A stretch of 64,000 nt of DNA from Gnetum montanum (taxonomy: Eukaryota; Streptophyta; Gnetopsida; Gnetales; Gnetaceae), in NCBI GenBank assembly GCA_015680685.1, contig MNCI01033474.1:2065396-2129395 (forward strand). The letters run 5' to 3'. The translations under genes and the position numbers were made by a program. This document shows positions 55,187 through 64,000 of this stretch, piece by piece; positions within the stretch are counted from its first letter, which is position 1; every line of letters starts with the position of its first letter. Under the pieces are notes generated by a model. The model was not told where the DNA came from, made no database searches, and was given only the letters and a program-made list of their open reading frames with translations.

Positions 55187-55191
55187 GATAC
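55187..55191. other. Target site duplication, right copy (GATAC)
   Basis: GATAC directly after the LTR end TTACA, identical to 43,708-43,712. Confidence 0.85.
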
Positions 55192-55611
55192 AATGATTAG
55201 AGAATGTTCAGTATTTATGATATTCTTATGAGATGGTTTCCAACTTCATGCTTCTATCTCTAAGCTATATAATAAGTATTTATCATATATTTCATACTTA
55301 GTAATATAAATTTATTTTATTTACAAGTAAAGTTAGAAACTAGGGTTTTACTAATAAGTAGTTTATAAAATATAGACTAGGATATATTTAGTACTTGAAG
55401 AGTTGGTTATTATGTTCTTTATACTTGTTATATTTGTGCATACCTTTTGGTTGATGCTAATGCATTTTGTTAATGATAAGAACTATTAGAAAAATATAAC
55501 ATGTAAGAATGTCAAAAAAAATTTTATTTCAATAACTATTGGATTTAAGATCAATATTAAAGTCAAATTAATTAATCCCACTCAATATTGTAAAATAATT
55601 AGAGCCCTCAT
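55192..55611. other. AT-rich flank of element C, no gene seen
   Basis: No frame or repeat recognised. Confidence 0.5.
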
Positions 55612-56230
55612 TTACCTATCAAATACAAGATTAGATATCTAGTTTTCTATAAACCAACTTTTTGTTGCAATGCAAAAGCTGAATTATCACCATATGAAAG
55701 TATTCTTTTTATGGCCTAATCTTTAAATTCATTTCCATAAAGATCTTAGAAGTTTATAAAAATGCCAAATGTAGAGGAAATAATCTTGATTGTAGCTCCA
55801 AAACAAGGGCTTTAATCTAATTATATGAAATTCCTACAAATTGGTGAAGTAGTAAATAACAAGTTGTGTCCTTATCATCCATAGAAGTAGTATACTATAC
55901 CTTATGTAAAATAGTCCAAGATGTTATGTGGATGAAACAATTTCTTATGGATATCAAGATAATAATACCTAAACTCATTATTATTCATTGTAATAATCAA
56001 GCAATAATCAAGATTATGTAGAATCCAATTTAAAAGTCTTTATGAAATCAACAATTGATATTTGAAAGTCTTTAAGAAATCATAAAAAGTTAAAAGTTGT
56101 ATCTTAAGAAGGTGAGTTGGGATTCTTCAAGTAGATTAAAGGTATAGCTAGAGTTCATTTAAAGTAAGTCAAGTACAAGGTGTATAGGTTCTCCAAAAGA
56201 AATTACTATTATAACCAAAATGTCAACAAG
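55612..56230 (+). pseudogene. Ty1/copia reverse transcriptase end and RNase H remnant
   Basis: NTRLDI, SINQLFVAMQKLNYH near 55,625-55,690 corresponds to the copia NTRPDI-x-x-x-VNQLSQFM block at the end of reverse transcriptase. SLSSIEVVYYTLCKIVQDV, MWMKQFLMDIKI and IPKLIIIHCNNQAIIKIM at about 55,868-56,020 correspond to the copia RNase H block SSTEAEY...WLR-x-LL...DN-x-A. The catalytic Asp of DNQAA is Asn here. Frames shift between the two blocks and stops are frequent. No LTR was delimited. Confidence 0.7.
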
Positions 56231-56849
56231 ATAAGAATTTCCAATAGTAATTTTGGAGATCCAAGAGATCTTCTTTTATGTTACAAATTGTATAAATTTG
56301 ATTTTGCTACATTAATGATATGATATTTTTCATTTAACCTTCTATATTTTTATTACATAACTAAAATTTAACACTCTCTACAACTAATAAAAACTAATGA
56401 ATTTTTCCATTGTATATTACATATATATAGGCAAAAAATGCAAATTCATACATGCAAATGGATTTATGAATTTAAGTACTTATTGGAGCATATGCTGATG
56501 TGAAAATGTGCATAAGTAGTTGCACATGTGTAACTAATAAATTCTAATTTTTGTACTTTCTAACCATGGTACTTGTTTATAAAGCCTAATAGGATTAGTG
56601 CATGTGTGCATATATTAAAATATAAATATAAATATTCATCATTAATTCATCAATTACATAGCATCACATAATTATAATCAACTAGCATAAATAAAGTTGT
56701 GAAGTTAAGCATATATCAAACCACATAAGAATTAATGAGACTCCATATCTATGAGCATATTACAAGACTTGAATACATCACATACCAAAGAAAAGAAGGT
56801 CATCTAGAATAAGAATACTAAACTTTTATCTTTAAGAATCTTTCTCTTA
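56231..56849. other. AT-rich DNA, no gene seen
   Basis: May include the 3' end of the copia remnant; no LTR ends recognised. Confidence 0.45.
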
Positions 56850-57440
56850 GAAGAATTGAGGATGAGTGGTATGTAGATGTTCCTCAATTTCTAAGTAGCT
56901 TCATGAGTACCATGCTTATTTTGTATAACCTTTATCATTGGTGTTACTTTGCTCAATTTCCCTTTCATATGATCAACAATCCAAACACAGTTCTTAATAA
57001 AACTTACATATAGTTGTAATTGCACATCCTACCAATTGATTGCATGACTTGGATCATAAAGATACTTTTGTAATGTAGAAATATGAAACACATCATGAAT
57101 TCTTTCAAGTTGTAATAGAAAAATATTTTGATAAGGCACATCACCAACTCTTTTTCAAATCATAAAAGGTCCAATAAAATGAGGTGCCAACTTGCTTTTT
57201 CAATCAAATCATACTAATCCCATAAAAAAAGAGACCTTTCAAAATGTATAATCATAGACAATAAACTTTAAAAATCTTGTTACATTTGCATACTTGACAT
57301 CGCAATCTTAAGTTGCTTTAATTTATCTTTGATGATTTCAAACAATTGTATTTTACACATCAAAATAGATATACTAATTTTTTGTTGATCTTCTAGATAA
57401 AGATTTAAATTTGAAACTAATAAACTTAGAAGAATGATTT
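56850..57440 (-). pseudogene. Chromovirus-type Ty3/gypsy integrase C-terminal remnant
   Basis: On the minus strand the order is EIIKDKLKQLKIAMSSM (linker helix after the catalytic core), DYTF-x-KVSFFMGL, KLAPHFIGPFMI (the KLAPR-x-x-GP-F/Y block), RVGDVPYQ, FHISTLQKYLYDPSHAI (the FHVSMLRKY-x-x-DPSHVL block) and TPMIKVIQNKHGTHEAT-x-KLRN (as in IP-x-VKVLWRNH-x-x-EEATWE). The last block is the chromodomain-like C-terminus of plant chromoviruses. Several stops are present. The rest of the element is missing on both sides. Confidence 0.75.
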
Positions 57441-59679
57441 AAAAGAAGACCCTTAATAGCATATGGTATTAGACTATAGGAGAAAACATATAGTTACATT
57501 AAGTCTAATAAGGATCTTTGGCATAAAATCCTACTTATATAAGAATAAAGATCATTACTATGATACTTAATGCTCATCCTACAAGGCAGGGTCTTAAGAG
57601 GGTAGTGGATGAGTAGAAGCCTAGTTTCTTTTGAGTAGTTGCACCTAGGATCAAATCCAAGTCTTAGGAATAGAGAAAGAAGAACTTTATCATCATTCTA
57701 AGTGGTGGTTCCTATAAAAGCCTTCTTATATATTTGTTAAAATTGCAATGTAAATTAAAGTTGGAATTGTTCAAACTCATGTAGGATTTACACTAATGTG
57801 TTTAGCCTATTCGTAAGACTCTTGATTTGAAGGTTCCAAGTTGTAGGTTTGATTTAGTGGGTAATGCTTAGTTATAAGTTCAAATATAACTATATATCTT
57901 CGGGGTACTTAATTGTTAAAAATAAAAAGTTTTAAGTTCTAACACCAATGAAGAAAAAGAAGAAGAAGACTATAACAACCTATATTTTAGTAAAGGTTAA
58001 TAACCTTTTTCTTTGTATGCAGAATGGTTGAGGATGGTTAATGATATTAATATTAATTTTTATATGCATATTTAATTTTTCTTAGCATATGATAAATTTT
58101 TATTGCTCATGTTTAATTATTGTTATCATTATGCATGATTAATGATTTTTACCTATCATTGGTATGCACTAATCGAATGAATGAATTGTGATAGATTCTC
58201 ATGAAGGCTTTGGCATTCGCATGGTATGGCTATGATGGCATAACATGTGATTTATTCAGGTAACTTGGAATTTTAATTTTAACTTGGTTATTGCTTAGAT
58301 TAAAGGGGAGAAAGGTAGATGAGTCATAGGGATCTTGGAGGTAGATGAGAAAGGTAGCTAGGTCACATGGGTTGGGGGTAGCTAGAGTAGGGAAGAAGCC
58401 TTTAAGTATTAGACACTCCCATAACCCAAACCATTCTTAGCCTCTTAGCTCTTGGGGTGGAGAAGTTTGAGGAGCTTGCTACTATATGGAGCATGTGTGA
58501 AGACTTAAGTAAGAGAAGCTAGCAACATTCCAAGTGAGTAATCTTGGCCCCCTTTTCATGGTTGTTTCAGTTCACCAAGTTTTGCACAAATTAGGGTTGG
58601 GCTTTGCTTTAATTAATGGAAAATCTTGTAGACCTAGCATATTTGGAATGGATATTATTTCCACATTCGGAAATTAAATTTTCATTGCTAAATTTGTTGA
58701 TTTTTCCTGAATTAAAGTGCTTCTTATGAACATTGCCTTTTGAGGGTTTAGGATGATTCACATAGGACTTGGTAAAATGCCCATATCTCCCTCTGTATTT
58801 AGAATCTGGTTATGATATAGCTATTTTTGGATTTCTTAAGACATTATCTACAACTTTTATACGATAATTAGATTGTAATTTATTATAGAGAAGGTTCTAC
58901 ATGTTATTTTCCAACGCTATACAAAATTGCAACAATTTCACTAGGGTCTAAAGTTAAGGATATATCTCTGTTTTGATTATATCTAATTCTGAAATTTTAA
59001 TATGATACTTACAACATATATACCATCTAGATAGTAAAAGAACTAGAAATTAGCATGTGTGGTTAGATTTATGGTTCCATCTTTGGGGGTTGTCTGAATT
59101 TGTCTGAATTTATGAAGAAATCCCATAAAAAGATTTATTTGTTAATAAAATCTCATTTGTAGCCTGGGTTCTTTTGAAATTTTTACAAGGCTTAGATGTT
59201 GATACTATATTTCCATCCAAAGTGGAAGGAACTAAAAAGATTATTTTTTGATAGCGTTATATAAGATTTACTGTCAGTAACTCATTTTGTCTCTATTTCT
59301 GATTCCCTATAATGTTAGACTAATATCTATTGTTGTGAGTTTGTATTTGTTTAAATATTTTTACAGTAACTAAGTATGAATATTAGCTTTATGTTGAATC
59401 ATTAATTAAGAGAAATTTCTTAGGGATGTGTGAGTTATGAGAGTTTTATTTGTGACTATTCAGTTTACCTATTATCTTGTTTGAGATGTTGAATTCTAGT
59501 GAATTTTTTGGAAGATGTGTATCATTGTCTTGTTTTGATCCTTAGCATTACTATGTCTCTTTTGAAGTTGTTGTTGGATATTACCCATTGTAAATTTTTA
59601 AAGGGATATGAATTTTAATTGATTGTGAATCTCTAGACATTTGGAACTTGTATTTTATTAATTTTGATCTTGTGATTGG

Positions 59680-59840
59680 GCATTGAAATCTTGGAGGATT
59701 TGGATCTATTAAATTGGATTTTGTTGAATTATTAGACCATTGGATTTTTTGGGACATGCTATATTGTTGATCTTGGAATTTTTGTAGAACATGTTAGATT
59801 TTGGGATTTTGAATGACACGTTAGATTGATGGTTCTTCTA
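59680..59840. repeat. Degenerate short repeats with GGACATGCTA-like core
   Basis: TTGGATTTT...GGACATGCTATATTG, GGAATTTTTGTAGAACATG and GGGATTTTGAATGACACGTTAG recur at 40-45-base spacing. Confidence 0.45.
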
Positions 59841-60118
59841 TTGGATTACATAAAAATGATCTTAAGTCCCTTCACCATCAATGTTGGTTTGCCATATTTT
59901 GATGATTTTGAGATGGCTAGATGATGCCATGGTTTGATTGTTTGTTGTGTATTTAATGATGAATCTATCATCAAGTATGTGGCTAGTTGGAGATGAGACT
60001 CTATAGAGTTGATTTTTTTATTGACCTTCACTATTAGTACACTAGTGTGGCTCTCATTGCAGGCCTCATTTGGTAAGATAGGGTGATCCATGGCTCATTG
60101 GTCTTTTTTGATTCCTCT

Positions 60119-60250
60119 AGAAGGCTAGAGGTGGATATCCTTAGGAACACCTCTAGCATTGGCATGTTTGAAAGCCTTGGTGGGGATCCATAGGGATCAC
60201 CTTGGTTCAAATCTTGGTGGGAATCCACAAGGACTATCTTGATTCAATGA
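60119..60250. repeat. Three diverged units of about 45 bp
   Basis: GGTGGATATCCTTAGGAACA, GGTGGGGATCCATAGGGATC and GGTGGGAATCCACAAGGACT begin three units at about 60,130, 60,179 and 60,218, the latter two followed by CTTGRTTCAA. Their conservation gives a short minus-strand open frame that is probably fortuitous. Confidence 0.6.
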
Positions 60251-61699
60251 GACTAATAATAAATCCATGGACATGGTAATTTGATATTTTGTTGGAAACT
60301 TTGATTTGAAAATTGAAACGTATTCATGATAACTTGATACACATTGACATTAAGTATGGTGTGTGCTAGCCTCGTTGTTTGTTTGATTGATGGGTGGAGT
60401 GGATGAATGTTGGTTTTGGATTGTTGTGATGGTCAAATGGATTGATCCCATACTCATTGGATAATTGTTTAGCATTGGTTTTTTGGCATGTTTATGGATT
60501 TTTAGTTGCATGTTAATGGATGATCTTGGATGTTGTAGTGGTTGTATGTTTCGATATGCTTTGCATTGATTGTTTTGTAGGTTACCTTGACTTACCTAGC
60601 CCCTATAGACCTATTTGTGATTTGGCCAGAAGATGGTACCAAGGTTACTCACTCAGTGATAGCTAATATTTTTATTTTATGTATAGGTACTTTGAGCTAG
60701 GAAGATCATGGAGTAGAGATGCTCATAATACAAGATGAAATTATATGTTATTTGAAATTATAATTACTATTTCATAAGTAGATGAATATTAATTTGATTT
60801 GCATGCTTAGTCTTTTATAGTAGACTTTGTATAGATTATGAATTATGTAGTGACAATGAGAACTTATCATATTTCCTTATGTAAGATGTTGGAGATGAGA
60901 TAATTTTGGAATGTATATTGTTATTGAATTTGAGATTTCTTGTAGTAGCTACTTCTAATTTAAATCTTTATTCTTGTATATATATTCATATTAATATTAA
61001 AATATATAATTTGTTTTCATTATCTTGTCATTTAATCTCTTCTTCCTCTTGGTCATGGCTTAACTATACTTCCTTTCATTGTGTTAGAATGAATCAATTT
61101 CATTACTCTACCATGAATAACCTTTGTTCTTCATTTTACCCCATGTAATGCTTTTTGTCCTAAGGGTAGGAAGGACGATGTTGCAAAGACTTATGTGTGA
61201 TCTCATTTCCTCTTAATACAAGATGGTGAATTAATCTTTGAAGAGATTAACACATGCAAATGTTGTACTGGAGGATAAGTGATGAGTGGCGAGGTACCCC
61301 TACACTCAACCATATGAATACGAGCGTGCACGCGCGATCCGGTCGAACTCCGCAGACTAAATGCCTTAACACCACAAGAAACACTCGGGGTTAATCATTC
61401 GTTGTCTTCCCAGGCTTGCTTGTAAGTTTCACGGTGTATGGTTAAGCAAGTCTGAGGTATGTGATTTTTTTGGTATTTTTGGCTTTATCTTCTATGCTAT
61501 CAGGGGAAAGGGTTGAGAAACTAACTAACTCTAACTAATGTCCTAAGTCTAAATTAACTAGCGTCAGCATCCGTTCCCACTTACCGGACACACCCTGAAC
61601 TATGCAACTGTGGCTTACCAAACGCTAATCGTTACTGGGATCACCACACGTAACGCAAGTGCTCGAAGTGGTCGTACTGAGGCACCTATTTAGCTTAAG

Positions 61700-61990
61700 T
61701 GTGATAAGCAGCCGATTCCTTAGCTAGCCGTACACACCCGTGGGTGCTCGTAACTAAGTCGTACTTATCACACGTTCTAGCCTAGCGATGAGCAGCCGAT
61801 TCCTTAACTAGCCGTACACATTGGACTACCACTGGGATTACCAAGCGCAGATCCTGGAATACGCTACTGGGTTACCAAGCAGCCAATGCTCGTAGTCAAG
61901 TCGTACTCACGCGTTGCGACAAGCAGCCGATTCCTTGATTAGCCGTACACATCCGTAGATGCTCGTAATCAAGTCGTACTTGTACGCACT
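61700..61990 (-). repeat. Triplicated block within LTR A'
   Basis: AGCAGCCGATTCCTTARCTA followed by GCCGTACACA occurs at about 61,706, 61,791 and 61,921, each with CTCGTA-x-x-x-AAGTCGTACT nearby. LTR A has a single copy (about 3100-3180). Confidence 0.75.
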
Positions 61991-62230
61991 AGGAAAGCAG
62001 TAAATAAATAACAATAAATAAAACCACGTGCTGCAAGGTTTATCCAATCAAGTTCGTCTTTATTGCCGTACACAACTTGGGTTCAGGTTACAAGCTGCTC
62101 GAATAAAGAGCCGTTCACTCTAGGACTCCTACTGCGGGCACATGGGAAAAATTCTAACTCTGGAGTGATCAATCTGCCAGAGCTTCGCTACTTCTAGCTA
62201 GGATTGGGAAATGAAGGGAGTGACGGCTCT

Positions 62231-62238
62231 TATTTATA
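62231..62238 (-). promoter_or_regulatory. TATA box of LTR A'
   Basis: TATAAATA on the minus strand, between the palindrome cluster and the start of R, as in LTR A. Confidence 0.6.
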
Positions 62239-62244
62239 GATATG

Positions 62245-62352
62245 ACGGCGGGACGCGATATCGCGTACGTGATATCGCAGGGTAAGACGCGATATCGTAG
62301 CAGCCGCGATATCGCGACGGCCACGATATCGCGGCCCAGTGCATGTCGCGTC
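62245..62352 (-). promoter_or_regulatory. Cluster of CGCGATATCGCG palindromes in U3
   Basis: Five GATATC centres lie in about 85 bases, three within a full or nearly full 12-base palindrome CGCGATATCGCG, the others with one or two changes. They end just upstream of the TATA box, where enhancer-like repeats are expected. In LTR A only GATATCGCG and GCGATATTGCG remain. Confidence 0.7.
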
Positions 62353-62358
62353 TCATCA

Positions 62359-62368
62359 TACCCCCATG
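62359..62368 (-). other. Polypurine tract of element A'
   Basis: On the minus strand CATGGGGGTA adjoins the LTR start, identical to element A. Confidence 0.65.
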
Positions 62369-63560
62369 ACTGAATGAAAACTCGTCCTCGAGTTCCTTAC
62401 AATGATATCAGGTAGGTTTGGGATTATTAGGGGAAGCGGAACTAATGGGATGACATGTGAACGGTCTTTATTAAAAGACTTGACAAAGCTGGTGTTCATG
62501 ACAACAAGGGTGAACACCTTATTACAATGACATCAGGCCATAGTTGGCAACTGAGAGAAAAGAGGAGAGAGAGAATAGAAGAGAAGAAGGGAGAAGAGTC
62601 TTGTTGCTACCAACGCCTAGATTGCACCTTCTGTTGTCCATCCGTAAGCGCGTTATCAATTCTGCTCCTTGCATAGCGGTTCAATGCTGCTCCATTCCAA
62701 GTGTTTGCTCCAGATCCATTCCATTGTTGTATGATGGCCATCTGCACCCACAACACAATCATATATTAGCAAGGGTAATTGAATCATTAAGTAAAGCATA
62801 CCTTGCTTCGGTTTATGTTCCTTGGCTAATATGGATCTGGGAAAATGTAGATGATGACTACCGAAGGTGTAGGGGTTAGGAAGAAAAACAAAAAAATCCG
62901 GGGCTTAGGATAAAAATCGAAAAATCAGGCCCCATACCCCCATGGCTAATCGCAAACCTCCGATAGCGTTAGAATGGAGAACGAAAAGGAGTAGGAAAGA
63001 TAGGAAAAAAGGGACAACTATGGCATCGGTGAAGGGGATGTCATGATGGAAATGAACAAAAATGTTAATTGATTGCAAAAATGTTAAGGAAAAGAAGTTA
63101 ACTAATGTTCCAAATAGGAATGTCAGTGGGTCCTCCCCCAAGCAGGCTCATGCCCTTAATACCCTGACAATCCCACATTCAAAGAGTCCGTGGGCTCTGG
63201 GAATGTCCTTGGAACAAGAGTTAAGGTCTTAACCATAAGAATTTACCAAAAAGAAAACAAAGCATCAACCAAAGTATATACAATGATACAACCGGCAATG
63301 AGGTGAGCCATGGAGAGAAGGATGGGAAGAAAGGGGAATGGAATGAAATCCCAAGAACAAGGTGGTGTACAGCCCCTTGTGTGTTGCATGATTAATGTGA
63401 CTTAGCGAATCTCATTCCAACTCGGGCCTCAAACCAACCCCTTCCAGTGACTTCGCATCAATGCATTTGGTCAAACCATCCACTTGGACAACAAGGATGC
63501 ATCTTCGAAGAGCCACCACCATTCCGACGAAACGAAGGAGAGAATGGAAAGCGAGAAGGG
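62369..63560 (-). other. 3' untranslated region of element A'
   Basis: It matches 1550-2720 of element A in reverse complement nearly throughout. The plus-strand open frame at 62,544-62,879 lies antisense to it and has no counterpart in A, so I do not count it as a gene. Confidence 0.65.
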
Positions 63561-64000
63561 CCTTAGTTAGAGGGAACACTTTGGTTCCATAACCAGTGCT
63601 TGCAGCCCAAATTTTATTTCATCAAAGGGGTGTGCTTTGGATCCTCACTTTTGCTTTTTGCTTTTCTCTATTTTCTTTTTCTGTTTTCTCTCTTTTTTTT
63701 TCTTTCTTTTTTTGTTTTGTGTTTTTATGCATTTGACCACACCATTCAAAGACTTCTTATTTTTATTGTCTCAACTTCCAATTATTGGGTAACATCGGAA
63801 CGGCAAGAAAACCCAAGAAGAAAACATCCAAGCACCCAAGTGAATGACCAACACAAAAACATCAAGTTCCCTTGATGTCACACCCTTTGCAATCCTTGAG
63901 TCCTTCCTTAGTTTGAGAAATGCCCAGTCACCTGTTCATTGGAATTCTTATTAAGAGGGAACTGTACATTTCCAAGCCAAGGGAAACCATAGACTTGATG
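63561..64000 (-). other. Interior of element A', no gene recognised
   Basis: This does not align with element A's protease. On the plus strand it has a T-rich run (63,650-63,720), i.e. a purine-rich run in the element's direction. It probably belongs to a part of the element that A has lost, but no domain is visible. Confidence 0.35.

Larger units (their letters stand above)
57441..61279. other. AT-rich DNA, no gene seen
   Basis: Frames are short and unconvincing on both strands, including the 64-81-codon minus frames at 59.8-60.2 kb and the 80-codon plus frame at 60,906-61,148. The stretch CTATAACAACCTATATTTTAG near 57,967 might be the start of an old LTR, but no partner was found. Local repeats are listed separately. 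Confidence 0.45.
61280..62358 (-). repeat. 3' LTR of element A' (1079 bp)
   Basis: On the minus strand it begins TGATGAGACGCGACATG and ends CGCCACTCATCA. It is about 200 bp longer than LTR A because of a repeated block at 61.70-61.99 kb. TATA box, AATAAAGACG polyadenylation region and U3 palindromes are all clear. Confidence 0.85.
61280..64000 (-). mobile_element. Element A': 3' part of a family-1 Ty3/gypsy element, minus strand
   Basis: LTR (61,280-62,358), polypurine tract and about 1.2 kb of 3' UTR match element A in reverse complement. It is less decayed than A, keeping CpG-rich palindromes that in A are mutated. Beyond 63,560 the sequence no longer matches A's protease region. The 5' part of the element is outside the window. 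Confidence 0.8.

Noticed and set aside
57967-60720. Possible long LTR starting TATAACAACC
   Set aside because: No partner repeat, target duplication, PBS or polypurine tract could be found in the window.
62544-62879. 111-codon plus-strand frame
   Set aside because: It is antisense to the conserved 3' UTR of element A' and is not open in element A.

Overview
The window is nuclear DNA of a land plant with a large, transposon-rich genome. A gymnosperm-like seed plant is my guess, but only the plant assignment is firm. It holds Ty3/gypsy retrotransposons with plant-type gag and aspartic protease, U-rich introns, traces of Ty1/copia and of a chromovirus integrase, and a fragment of a plant SKOR/GORK-type potassium channel. 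No complete host gene, tRNA, rRNA or prokaryotic feature was seen. Most of the sequence is AT-rich and decayed mainly by C-to-T (G-to-A) change, as expected of long-methylated repeats.

Layout. (1) 1-3607, plus: 3' part of a family-1 element (A) with gag zinc knuckle, broken protease and a 3' LTR. (2) 3608 to about 18.3 kb, minus: a very old family-2 element (D) carrying gag, protease, two repeat arrays, and on the opposite (plus) strand a multi-exon gene; it carries a 1.2-kb insertion. (3) 18.3-22.7 kb: unassigned AT-rich DNA with an inverted repeat. (4) 22,695-33,184, plus: family-1 element B with both LTRs, gag, protease, only the C-terminal end of integrase, and a third ORF. (5) 33.2-35.95 kb, plus: family-2 gag remnant E. 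(6) 35.95-43.7 kb: a less decayed island with a channel pseudogene and a kinase-like pseudogene. (7) 43,713-55,186, plus: family-2 element C, the youngest, with two 1331-bp LTRs, a 5-bp target duplication, gag-protease, an antisense spliced gene and a 632-base assembly gap. (8) 55.2-61.3 kb: copia and chromovirus scraps, otherwise featureless. (9) 61,280-64,000, minus: family-1 element A' with its 3' LTR.

The most interesting system is in family 2. These elements have gag and protease but no reverse transcriptase, RNase H or integrase between the LTRs. In place of pol they carry a gene on the opposite strand with at least five exons. Its exon sequence, several splice sites and intron phase can be recognised in both the young copy C (49,794-51,762, minus) and the ancient copy D (about 8.6-12.3 kb, plus). 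In both copies a short motif ending in TTAAACTAG or TAAAACTRG is repeated on both sides of this antisense gene. Antisense additional ORFs are known in Tat-lineage Ty3/gypsy elements such as Grande and Retand; the motif arrays bracketing a spliced antisense gene in a pol-less element are what I would follow up.

How the parts would work together: gag and protease would build particles and process them; the missing polymerase and integrase would have to come from an autonomous relative. No gag-bearing element in the window encodes a recognisable reverse transcriptase, so all are presumably non-autonomous or internally deleted. Reading frames and homologies here were worked out by eye; copy-to-copy identities are estimates.
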